Shown here: positions 35,081 to 45,100 of the stretch, piece by piece | Position numbering within the stretch: position 1 is the first letter of the stretch | How the letters are laid out: the number at the start of each line of letters is the position of its first letter | Source of the DNA: an uncultured Collinsella sp. | GTDB taxonomy: Bacteria > Actinomycetota > Coriobacteriia > Coriobacteriales > Coriobacteriaceae | Direction of reading: 5' to 3' | DNA length: 64,000 nt | Assembly: GCA_937995345.1 (NCBI GenBank) | Contig: CALKKS010000007.1 | Coordinates: 230,791 to 294,790 of the forward strand | Notes under the pieces: generated by a model | Databases searched by the model: none | The model's input: only the letters and a program-made list of their open reading frames with translations | What the model was told of the DNA's origin: nothing | Program-made: the position numbers and the translations under genes

Positions 35081-36301
35081 TTATGCCCCAACTTGGCCGT
35101 TTGCGTCCCAGAGCGTGTTGTCAGCGAGCGCGATGAGCACGTTTTGGCAGCGAACGATATCGGTGTGGGGCACATATTCGTTGGGCTTGTGCGCGAGCGC
35201 GAGCGACCCGGGGCCGTAGCTCATACAGTTGCGGTTGCCCGTCTTGCCCGCGATGACGGCGGTGTCGGTGTAGCCGGTAAAGAAGCCGACGGTCGTGTCC
35301 GTGTCCGTCACGTCATCGGCGGTACGCTTGAGCGCCGCCAGAAGGGGAGAGCTTGGATCGCGCTCTATGGCGGGGCGGTCGCCCGTCACGGTATAGCTGC
35401 CATGGCAGCCGGGGACCGCGGCCTCGGCGCCGGCGATGGCCTGCTCTACCATGCGCGTCGCGGACGCCGTATCGGTCGGCGGCGTCAGGCGCATATCGAC
35501 CCAGACCTTGGCATGGTCGGGCACGACATAGGGGCGGTAGCCGCCCTCGATCTGTCCAAACGTGATGGTCGATGGCCCCAGCTCATCGTGTACGGGCAGC
35601 GCCATGAACGCGCGGCGTAACGCGCAGACGACCTCGGCCATGGCGGCGACGGCATCCGCGCCCTTCCAGGGCTGGCTCGCATGCGCCGTCACGCCAGCCA
35701 TTTCAATCTCGAACCACGTGCGCCCCTTGTGCGCCACCTGAATCTGTTCGTCGGTGGGTTCGGTATCCAGCACCCATTCGCGCGAACCGACCCAGCCGGC
35801 ATCAATGGCCGCCTCGGAGCCGCGCATAAAGTCTTCCTCGTCGACCGAGCAGATGAGCGAAAAGCCGCGGCGGGGCAGCACGCCATCCGCCGCCACGCGC
35901 TCGAGCGTATGGACCAGCGCGGCAATGGCGCAGGCCAGGCCACCCTTCATATCGCAGGCACCGCGGCCATAGAGTTTATCGTCACGCACGACCGCCCCAA
36001 GCGGTGCGATGTCTGCGTCCCAGCCATCGCCCAAGGTGACGGTATCCATGTGGCAGATGTAGACGAGTCGCGCCTCGTCGCTTTGGCCCGGCACGGTGAC
36101 TATAAGGTTGCGGCGCCCGGGGAGCAGCTCGAGCTCCTCAATCTGCACGGCATCGAGTGTCGGGTGGTTCAACCGTGCCAGCCGTTCCTCAACCAGCGCT
36201 TTGATATACCGCTCAATTTCATCTTCATACGCGCCCGGGTCTGAGCTGTCGATCCGCACAAGCTCCTGCGCAAGCCGCCAGGCAAAGTCCTTGTCAACCA
36301 T
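35081..36301 (-). CDS. M20-family metallopeptidase (ArgE/DapE-like)
   Basis: A 406-residue zinc peptidase/deacylase of family M20. ICHMDTVTLGDGW supplies the first His-Asp pair, GRGACDMKGGLA the bridging Asp, and SVDEEDFMRG the catalytic Glu. GVTAHASQPWKGADA is the dimerisation domain His motif. It fits the ArgE/DapE/CPG2 group, and the exact substrate is open. The start at 36301 follows a GAGG site. It may be co-transcribed with the DUF1015-like gene 39 bp downstream. Confidence 0.85.
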   Translation of the reverse strand: MVDKDFAWRLAQELVRIDSSDPGAYEDEIERYIKALVEERLARLNHPTLDAVQIEELELLPGRRNLIVTVPGQSDEARLVYICHMDTVTLGDGWDADIAPLGAVVRDDKLYGRGACDMKGGLACAIAALVHTLERVAADGVLPRRGFSLICSVDEEDFMRGSEAAIDAGWVGSREWVLDTEPTDEQIQVAHKGRTWFEIEMAGVTAHASQPWKGADAVAAMAEVVCALRRAFMALPVHDELGPSTITFGQIEGGYRPYVVPDHAKVWVDMRLTPPTDTASATRMVEQAIAGAEAAVPGCHGSYTVTGDRPAIERDPSSPLLAALKRTADDVTDTDTTVGFFTGYTDTAVIAGKTGNRNCMSYGPGSLALAHKPNEYVPHTDIVRCQNVLIALADNTLWDANGQVGA

Positions 36302-36455
36302 ATGCAACCTCACAATCAGTCTGCTTTTCAAACCGATTGTAAGCCTCCCGAGAGATCCGCGGCGTGCGCGCAGCAGTATTTACCGTTCGCAGGCCGAGCC
36401 AGCGCGTTTGCCGTCCGAGCGGGTTCACAAACGACGCAGTGGGTACGTAGCCTCT

Positions 36456-37505
36456 ATGGACGACATGCTGTGCGACATATCTGCCTTTCGGTATCACCGG
36501 ATACCTCCACAGGTCTTGGCGATAATGCCGGACCTGCCCGATTCTGCGGACGATCCGCGCAGGGAGCGCCTTTGCGAGCATCCACTCGTCACGCATTTCC
36601 TGCGCACCCCGTTACACGTTTTGGCGCAAGGCGGCTGTGGACGAAAGGGTAGTCGCATTGTCAGGCATGTCTGGAACGGGGAGAGGCCGTTTGGCTCCGT
36701 GCAGCAGACGGAGTTTGGCCTCGATGTTGCGTCCCCACTCTTTGCCCTGTTGACCCTGGCTTCCTCGGTTTCAAACGAGCGTCTAATCATGTGCATGTAT
36801 GAGATGTGCGGCACCTTTGCCGTGTGCAAGATTGCGCCCCAGGTAAAGTCGGCACTTGTGCAGGCGTATGGGAGCCAGTGGGGTGACGCGCGGTTGGGCT
36901 GGGAAAACGTAAAGGATGTCTCGGGGAGTCCAACGGACTTGTGGAAACGACCGCCCTTGATCGAGCTCTCTGAGCTTGCAGAGTACGTCGATAAGATCCG
37001 GGGGCTCCGCGGCGCTAAATCGTTCATACGAGCCGCGAAATGCATTACGGGGGTGGTGGCATCGCCGCTCGAGGTCCAGGCATCGATGCTGTTTGGCCTT
37101 ACGAGGTTGCGCGGCGGCGAAGGGCTGCGCCTTACCAATAACGTTGAGATTCGTATGACGCGCAGTGCCCGCCTGATTTCGGGGCTTGATAGGCGCTATG
37201 CCGATATTTTGCTGGCAAATAAGGACGGTAGTCGAGAGTGTCTGGTTGAATGCCAAGGTAAAGCCATTCATGGATCCATAGAATCCAAGATTTCGGACTC
37301 CGACCGAACGACGGCGCTGCAAGCGATGGGATATCCCGTCGCTTTGATGACCTATGGTCAGCTGGCCGACTCCGATGCCTTCCGCGTGGTGATGGAGCTC
37401 ATCATGTCCTATCTCGATGTGCCGCTGAAAGACAAGACACCGCGGCAGCAGGAGCTCGAACGGCGGCTTCGTGAGGAGATTTTCATCGATTGGGCGGGAA
37501 TGTAG
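36456..37505 (+). CDS. DUF559/Vsr-like nuclease-fold protein, paralogue B
   Basis: A 349-residue relative of 27011-28219. It shares SPLEVQASMLF (SPLETAFVMML in A), then YADILLANKDGSRECLVECQGKAIH and a later RTTALQAMGYPVALMT. The D...ExxG...H order is that of Vsr/DUF559 endonuclease-like proteins. The N-terminal 150 residues contain several Cys and a CMYEMCGTFAVCK stretch. The start is uncertain: the ATG at 36456 has no good RBS and the frame stays open upstream inside the antisense of the peptidase gene. BREX begins 3.2 kb further on. Confidence 0.55.
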   Translation: MDDMLCDISAFRYHRIPPQVLAIMPDLPDSADDPRRERLCEHPLVTHFLRTPLHVLAQGGCGRKGSRIVRHVWNGERPFGSVQQTEFGLDVASPLFALLTLASSVSNERLIMCMYEMCGTFAVCKIAPQVKSALVQAYGSQWGDARLGWENVKDVSGSPTDLWKRPPLIELSELAEYVDKIRGLRGAKSFIRAAKCITGVVASPLEVQASMLFGLTRLRGGEGLRLTNNVEIRMTRSARLISGLDRRYADILLANKDGSRECLVECQGKAIHGSIESKISDSDRTTALQAMGYPVALMTYGQLADSDAFRVVMELIMSYLDVPLKDKTPRQQELERRLREEIFIDWAGM

Positions 37506-37576
37506 TCGTGCAGGTGGAAAACGGTCGCGTGAACTAGAGTTTTGGTCGCGAAAAAGGCTTCAGTTTCGCCTTGGAA

Positions 37577-37766
37577 GGCTTTAAAAATGCTATCCAAAAC
37601 AAGTTGTTTCGGAAAATCGACAGTCAGCTTGAATGCGGTATATAGAGATCGATTTTTACCTACTAAAACCCCTGATGAAACTGTTTATCAATTCGGGTGT
37701 GCTTAGCGACTTGGGTTCCACTGTCGATTATCCGAAAAAACTTGTTTTGGGTAGCATTTTAAAGCC
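37577..37766. repeat. 190-bp element with about 47-bp inverted ends
   Basis: The segment 37577-37625 (GGCTTTAAAAATGCTATCC...) and 37720-37766 (...GGTAGCATTTTAAAGCC) are imperfect reverse complements, with an AT-rich centre containing TATATAGAGATCGATTTT. It lacks a coding frame. MITE-like; it lies between the nuclease-fold gene and the serA terminator, in the 348-bp gap 37506-37853. Confidence 0.7.
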
Positions 37767-37783
37767 GCCCGTAAGCAACGAAA

Positions 37784-37814
37784 TCGGCCCCCGTTTTGTG
37801 AAAACGGGGGCCGA
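37784..37814 (-). terminator. terminator hairpin of serC-serA
   Basis: TCGGCCCCCGTTTT (37784-37797) and AAAACGGGGGCCGA (37801-37814) form a perfect 14-bp stem with a 3-base loop, 40 bp past the serA stop. On the minus strand it is followed by TTTCG, a short T-run. Confidence 0.75.
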
Positions 37815-37853
37815 ATGGGCTTTATGGCCCGACTGGCGGGCTTGGTGTCGGCG

Positions 37854-39017
37854 CTACTTAATCACGCGTACGCGATACATCGACGGAATCTGCTTGAGCG
37901 CCTCGATGGTGCTGCTGTCCAGGTGCTCGTCGGTGTCGAACATCGTGTAGGCGTTCTCGCCGGCGGACTCGTTGGTCATGCGCTGCACGTTGGCGTTGTC
38001 CTTGGCAAGGATTGCTGTGATCTGGCCGATCATGTTGGGCACGTTGGCGTGCAGGCAGGCGATGCGGCTTGCGGCGCGCGCCTTGCCCATGCTGCAGGCG
38101 GGGTAGTTGACGCTGTGCGCGATGTTGCCGTTCTCCAGGTAATCCTTGAGCTCGCTGATGGCCATATCGGCGCAGTTGGCCTCGGCCTCGCCGGTGCCGG
38201 CGCCCGAGTGCGTGGTGATAAACGTGTTGGGCATCTTGACGGTCTTGGGCGTGGCAAAGTCGCAGCTAAACCAGCTCAACTTGCCCTCGCGCAGGGCGGC
38301 GTCGACGGCGTCCTCATCGATGATGGTCTCGCGCGCGTAGTTGATCAGCACGGCGTTGGGCGCCAGCAGGTCGATTTGCTCAGTGCTGATCATGCCGATG
38401 GTGTCGGCCTTGCTGGGTACGTGCACGGTGAGGTAGTCGCAGCCGCGGCACAGATCCTCGAGCGTGCCCACGCGCTGCACCTCGCGGCTCAGCACCCACG
38501 CATGCTCGACGGAAATAAACGGATCGTAGCCGTAGACGTCCATGCCCAGATCGACACAGGCGTTGGCGACCTTGGAGCCCACGTTGCCCAGGCCGATGAC
38601 GCCGATGCGCTTGCCCTTGAGCTCGCGGCCCACAAAGGCCTTCTTGGCCTTCTCGGCGTCGACCTGAATCTCGGGGTCGTCGGCGTTGTCGCGGACCCAG
38701 TTCATCGACTGCACCACGCCGCGGCTCGAAAGCACCAGCATGCCCAGGACGAGCTCCTTGACGGCGTTGCTGTTGGCACCGGGGGAGTTAAAGACGACGA
38801 CGCCCTTCTTGGCGTACTCCTCGACGGGGATGTTGTTGACGCCGGCGCCGCAGCGGGCGATGGCGCGGATGCCCTCGGGCAGCTCGTAGCCGTGCAGGTC
38901 GGTCGAGCGCATCAGGATGGCATCGGCCTCTTCGGCGGTGTCCACAAACTCGTAGCCCTCGCCAAACTCGACTTTGCCGTCCTTGGTGATGTCGTCGATG
39001 GTCTTGATCTTACGCAT
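37854..39017 (-). CDS. serA: D-3-phosphoglycerate dehydrogenase
   Basis: A 387-residue enzyme that oxidises 3-phosphoglycerate, the first step of serine synthesis. IARCGAGVNNIPVEE is the substrate loop, IGVIGLGNVGSKVAN the NAD-binding turn, and THSGAGTGEAE contains the catalytic His. The C-terminal 70 residues form an ACT domain, a likely serine-sensing module. It is shorter than the 520-residue type. It follows serC by 72 bp and is the last gene before a terminator. Confidence 0.94.
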   Translation of the reverse strand: MRKIKTIDDITKDGKVEFGEGYEFVDTAEEADAILMRSTDLHGYELPEGIRAIARCGAGVNNIPVEEYAKKGVVVFNSPGANSNAVKELVLGMLVLSSRGVVQSMNWVRDNADDPEIQVDAEKAKKAFVGRELKGKRIGVIGLGNVGSKVANACVDLGMDVYGYDPFISVEHAWVLSREVQRVGTLEDLCRGCDYLTVHVPSKADTIGMISTEQIDLLAPNAVLINYARETIIDEDAVDAALREGKLSWFSCDFATPKTVKMPNTFITTHSGAGTGEAEANCADMAISELKDYLENGNIAHSVNYPACSMGKARAASRIACLHANVPNMIGQITAILAKDNANVQRMTNESAGENAYTMFDTDEHLDSSTIEALKQIPSMYRVRVIK

Positions 39018-39089
39018 GGAAAAACTCCTTAGCAGGTTTTAGATGTAAACAGGTGGTCTGAGGTGGCTGGTCGGCCCGCGCACTGCGGG

Positions 39090-40214
<1,125 letters not shown>

Positions 40215-40677
40215 CTTCTAGGTCCCCCTCATAGTCGTTTGAACGTTCGGGATACTTTAGCACAGTGGAGCGCCAGGCGCGACCGCATCACCGTAAAACC
40301 CGAGCGTGCCGCTATGATTTACAGGATGGTTACATGGGGAAGGGTTAAATAACTCTATGCTGATTGTATTTGCCAGCCATTGGGCCTAAAACGTACGAAC
40401 GGCACCTCAAGTTTTGGCTGGGGGCTGTCGGGCACTTTGTCTGCCCAGGTGGGGCAGCCGCGCGTTTATCTGGCAAGTGTGATTTGGGGCGACCTCGTCA
40501 AAGCTTCTGAGCTGCGAAAATGACCGTTAACCGGATTTAATTTTGTTGCTCAACATTTGACACTCTGGGCGTGGTAACTTTTTTACCAACAGGTATGATT
40601 ATTGTCATGTGCGCCGCGCCTGCCTGCCGGGTTGCGGCGCACTTGTGACAGCCTTTGACACCCTTGGAGCGTGTACT
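40215..40677. other. leader region between serC and the BREX operon
   Basis: This 463-bp noncoding stretch must contain the promoters for serC (minus) and BREX (plus). Seen are a TTGACA at 40557-40562, a small palindrome GGTAA-CTTTT-TTACC at 40573-40587, a TATGAT at 40594-40599, a second TTGACA at 40655-40660, and small hairpins such as CCAGCC...GGCTGG. No pair has ideal spacing. No coding frame was found. Confidence 0.4.
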
Positions 40678-40702
40678 GTGGATGTAACCACAAAAAGCGT
40701 TC

Positions 40703-40712
40703 GGGGGGGGGG
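40703..40712 (+). repeat. ten-G homopolymer at the brxA 5' end
   Basis: A run of ten G spans the last bases before the GTG at 40712 and includes its first base. From the GTG at 40678 (GGAG eight bases upstream) translation reads through the run and, at ten G, stops at TGA 40741-40743. With nine G it would continue as VRGGVLTREQF into BrxA. This is a potential slipped-strand switch. Confidence 0.8.
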
Positions 40713-41362
40713 TGCTCACCCGCGAGCAATTCCTCCCGCATGAGATGCGCATCGTCGCTGCCCTTCGTATGCAGGGCGCAAGCGACGAGCAGGTCATTGT
40801 ACGCGTAAAGAGCGAGAACCTCTTTCAATATCCCACGGAGCGCATGGTCGCCAACCGCGCAACCGTGTGCCTTCGCCGCCTTGACGCCATGGTGCCCACG
40901 GACGCCGTATGCGCCGCGCGCGGCATCGACCCCAAAACCGCCGTCGAGGCTGCGTTATCCCTAACCGGCCTCATGGCATCCGGCGCTCCCACGCAGGCGG
41001 ACCAGGCCATCTTCTACAGCATGATCTGCCGCTACGATATCGTGCGCGAGCTCGTGCTCGTCGAGGTAGGGGAGCGCCTACAAAACTTCGATTATGCCTT
41101 TACGGCGGTTGACCTCAACGCCTTTATGACACGCTTTGCCACGGAGTATCCGGACGCGGCCCGCTGGACTGAGGCCACGGTCAAGCGCATTAAGGGCTCG
41201 CTCCGCCAGACGCTCCGCCATGCCGGCCTTATCGGCGAGGGCCAGGGCCCGGAGTCCGAGCGCCTGTCACCACTCTTCCTCGATTCCGATGTCGAGCGAG
41301 CCTTGGTTCTGCTGGGCGAGCAGTCGCTTATCGCGGCCCTTACCGGCAGGGTGGTGATGTAG
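40712..41362 (+). CDS. brxA: BREX protein BrxA (DUF1819)
   Basis: A 216-residue BrxA, a small helical, DNA-binding-type protein of type 1 BREX. FLPHEMRIVAALRMQGASDEQVI and SENLFQYPTERM are the family N-terminal blocks, and DAARWTEATVKRIKGSLRQTLRHAGLI the C-terminal one. The start is doubtful. The frame is open only from after TAA 40685, with GTG 40712 the only start, and the G-run is a poor ribosome site. The likely native start is GTG 40678, one G out of frame in this sequence. brxB begins after one base. Confidence 0.85.
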   Translation: MLTREQFLPHEMRIVAALRMQGASDEQVIVRVKSENLFQYPTERMVANRATVCLRRLDAMVPTDAVCAARGIDPKTAVEAALSLTGLMASGAPTQADQAIFYSMICRYDIVRELVLVEVGERLQNFDYAFTAVDLNAFMTRFATEYPDAARWTEATVKRIKGSLRQTLRHAGLIGEGQGPESERLSPLFLDSDVERALVLLGEQSLIAALTGRVVM

Positions 41363-41363
41363 C

Positions 41364-42056
41364 GTGACTCCCGTCAACAACGCCGCCGAACCTGCTATCA
41401 CCCCGGCGACCGATCTCACCACCAATATCGGCATCCATTCCCGTAAGAGCGTCGTGGCGGCGCATGTCCGCTCCGAGCACGCCCGTCAGGAATTTGAGCG
41501 ACGCGCGCAGCTTCTGCGCGAGTGCCTGTGCAGCGAGGACTTTTTGGCCAACAAGGGCATAGGCAATGAGATCGGCTTCCACACCTTTTGCTATGACCCC
41601 GCGCTGGAGTTTGAAGCGCGTGCATTATTTGACGCCCTTTCACGCGATGCCGAAGCCGACAAGCTTCCGTGCACGCTCAAGGTCGTGAACCTCTACGACG
41701 CCGTGCTGGCAATTCTCGAAAAGCGCCGTGTCCTTAAGGCCATCCCACGCCAAGAGGAGCGCCGCGGTACCCAGCGCGTGCTCGAGGACGTGGCCAAGTT
41801 CGCCTCGCCCGAGAAAGTTGCCGCGTACATCCTTGAGCAGACCGAGCCGTTCGCGCCCGGAGACGTCATTCTCCTCACCGGCGCGGGCGAGGTTTTCCCG
41901 TTCTTTCGCATGCACACGCTTCTCCACTGCATGCTTGCGGATTTTGATGAGGTGCCTGTGGTCGCCGCCTATCCGGGCAGTTTCAACGGCTCTTCTTTCC
42001 AGCTCTTTAACCGTCTGCCGGCCGACAACTACTACCGCGCCATCGATATCTCGTAA
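41364..42056 (+). CDS. brxB: BREX protein BrxB (DUF1788)
   Basis: A 230-residue BrxB. The core begins near residue 40 (EFERRAQLLRECLCSEDFL) and includes GDVILLTGAGEVFPFFRMHTLLH and VPVVAAYPGSFNGSSFQLFNRL, the diagnostic DUF1788 C-terminal block. About 30 N-terminal residues are extra and Thr/Ala-rich, so an internal start is possible. It begins at GTG one base after the brxA stop, consistent with coupling. Its biochemical role in BREX is not settled. Confidence 0.88.
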   Translation: MTPVNNAAEPAITPATDLTTNIGIHSRKSVVAAHVRSEHARQEFERRAQLLRECLCSEDFLANKGIGNEIGFHTFCYDPALEFEARALFDALSRDAEADKLPCTLKVVNLYDAVLAILEKRRVLKAIPRQEERRGTQRVLEDVAKFASPEKVAAYILEQTEPFAPGDVILLTGAGEVFPFFRMHTLLHCMLADFDEVPVVAAYPGSFNGSSFQLFNRLPADNYYRAIDIS

Positions 42057-42134
42057 GCACGGCTCCCCGCAGGCAAGTCCCTGCCGCCGGTAACAACCCT
42101 TTGCCATAACGTTCCCAAACCCAAAGGAGCACCC

Positions 42135-45100
42135 ATGGACAACACGATCATTCGCGACCTCTTTGCAAAAGACATCAACCGCTCCATCAACGGCGTGGTC
42201 AAGGTCCAGGATTCAAAAGGTGGGTCCATCCGCCAAGAGCTTGACGAGTACGTGGTGACGCGCGAGTTGCAGAGGCACTTTGCAACGTTCTTCAAGGCCT
42301 ACGGCGATGCCATCAATGTGCGCACCGACAAGATCGGCGTGTGGATCAGCGGTTTCTTCGGTTCCGGTAAATCGCACTTCCTCAAGATGCTGAGCTACCT
42401 GCTCGAGAATCGCCAGATCGGCGGTAAGAGCGCCATCCGCTACTTTGACGGCAAGATCGTCGACCCCATGGTCGCGGCTGCCATGGAGCGCGCCTGTTCG
42501 GTGCCCACGCAGGCCATCCTCTTTAACATCGATAGTAAGGCGGGCCAGTGGAAGCAGGGCGATACGGCTCCCACGGCGCTGCTTCGCGGCTTTGAGCGCA
42601 TGTTCTACGAGGCGCGCGGCTTCTACGGCGAGGACCTCAAGCTTGCAAAGCTCGAGGACTACATCGATTCCCTGGGCAAGACCCAGGAGTTCCGCGAGGC
42701 CTTTGAGCGCGTCAACGGCGAGTCCTGGCTCCAGACCCGCGACACCTACAGCTACTTTGAGGACGACGTGGTCGAGGTGCTGCAGAGCGTGCTCGGCATG
42801 AGCGAAAAGGCCGCATGGAACTGGCTCGAGGGTTCTGAGGACGAGGTTTTGGCCCCCGATGTTTTTGCCAAAAAGGTCAAGGACTACGTAGACGCTCGGG
42901 CAGCGGCCCACGGCGGCAACTACCGTTTGCTCTTTATGGTCGACGAGGTGGGTCAGTTTATTACAAACGACCGGGATCCAAGCCTTATGTTGAGTCTTCA
43001 GACCATCGTCGAGGAGCTGGGTGCCGCCTGCGGTGGCCGCGTGTGGGTGATGGTCACGAGCCAGGAGGCCATCGACAACCTGAGCCTGCCCGTGGGCAAC
43101 GACTTTTCAAAGATCCAAGGCCGCTTCAATACCCGCCTTTCGCTCTCCAGCTCCAGCGTGGACGAGGTTATCCAGCGCCGTGTGCTCGAGAAGACCGCGC
43201 CGGTGGCCGATATGCTTGCACAGGTCTACGAGCAAGACGCCGCCGTGCTCAAAAACAACTTTACCTTTGAGGGTGGCTCGCGCTCCGACCTTGCCGGCTA
43301 CGCCAACTCCAAGGATTTTGTGGCTAGCTACCCGTTTGTGGGCTACCAGTTTAAGCTCCTGCCCGACGTCATGACCGAGGTGCGCAAGCACGGTGTCAAG
43401 GCCAAGCACATGTCAACGGGCGAGCGCTCCATGCTGAGCGCGTTTCAGGAGAGCGCTCAGGCCATCCAGCATGACCGGGCCGGTGCGCTCGTGCCGTTCT
43501 GGCGCTTCTTCGATACCATCTCCAAGGACCTGGAGCACGGCATCAACCAGGTGGTCGACCGCGCGGTCCGCGCGGCCGAGGACGCAAAGGGCCTTGAACC
43601 CTACGACGTTCAGGTGCTCAAGCTCCTGTACTTGATCCGCTACATCGGCTACGTTAAGGCCACGGTCGAGAACATCTCCATCTTCATGATCGACGGCCTC
43701 GACGTGGACATGCGCGCCCTCAAGGACCGCGTCAAGGAGTCCCTTGCCCGCCTGGAGCGCGAGAACTACGTGGCACGCCGGGGCGATACTTATAGCTTCC
43801 TCACCGACGAGGAGCAGGAGATAGCGCAGGAGATCGCACGCACCCCGATCGATAACGCGCAGGTAATCGAGTCTATCAAAAAGCGCCTGTTCGACAACAT
43901 CTATACCGCGCGCAAACTCAACCGTGGGGCCAATGACTTCCCGTTTGACCGCTATGTGGACGGCTCAATCCACGGTACCAGCATGGGCGGCATGGAGCTT
44001 TGCGTGGCGACTATGGCGAGCGACCTGGGCCGTGCGGACGATACCGAGCTGGCCTTGGCTTCTTCGGGCAAAGCCATCGTGGCCTTGAGCGACGAGGCGG
44101 ATTATTGGGAGACGCTCGTCAACGCCGCCAAGATCCGCAAGTACGCCAAGACGCGAAATCTCCAGGAGCTTCAGCCAAGTACGCGCCAGATCGTCGAGTC
44201 CAAGATGCGCGAGGCGGCCTATAACGAGAAAGAGGCCGATGCCCTTTTGAGCGAGGCCGTGCTCCATGCGCGATGCGCCGTCAACGGGCGCATGATTGAG
44301 GTTCGCGCGGCCAAACCTGCCCAGGTCTTCGAGCAGGTGCTGGCGCAGCTGTGCGATGTGGTCTTTGAAAAGGCCGACTATATCGGCTCGCCGGTCATGA
44401 GCGATTCCGATATCCGCTCCACTCTGGCGGGCAACGTTCAAGCGGGGCTCGCTGGCATGGACGCGGGTAACACGCGTGCGCTCAAGGAGGTCGAGGACTA
44501 CCTCAAAGTTCAGCACCAGCGCCACCTGGATACCGCTATGGGCGATATCCAGCGCCAGTACCAGCAAAGGCCCTTTGGCTGGCGCGAGGTCGACATCGCA
44601 AATGTGGTGGCGCAGCTTGTGGTGGAGCAGCGCGCGCAGGTGCTGTTTGGCGGTCAGACGGTTCAAGCTAACGACAGCCGCATGGTGGCGCTCCTGCGCA
44701 AGGATGCCGATAAGGCCCAGGTGCGCTTGCGCATGCGCATGAGCGACCGGTTGCTACGCGCCACGGGCGAACTCATGTGTGACCTGTTTGATCTCAAGAC
44801 CGTGCCCTCCAACGAGGATAAGCTCGTGGCCGAGCTCAAAGAGCGCCTTGAGAGCTTGCGCGAGGCGTGCCTCGCCATGGCACGCGACTACTACACGGGC
44901 ATCAAGCCGGCCTACCCGTATCCCGGTGAGGACGAGTGCGAGAAGATGCGCTCGGAGGTGGCCGACGTCCTTAAGGACCAGAACGAGGCCGAGGCGTTCT
45001 TGACCACGTTCACCAAGCATGAGGAGCGTTTGCTCGATGCCAAGGAAGACTTTGACAAGGTGGTTGAGTTCTTCGAGTCCAATCAACGAACAGCGTTTGA

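Noticed and set aside
36096..36455. Extension of paralogue B upstream to 469 residues
   Set aside because: The added 120 residues are Ser/Arg-rich antisense of the M20 peptidase gene.
40655..40683. TTGACA at 40655 with a -10 near 40678 as the BREX promoter
   Set aside because: Transcription would begin downstream of the best brxA start at GTG 40678 and its GGAG site, and the -10 (GTGGAT) is poor.
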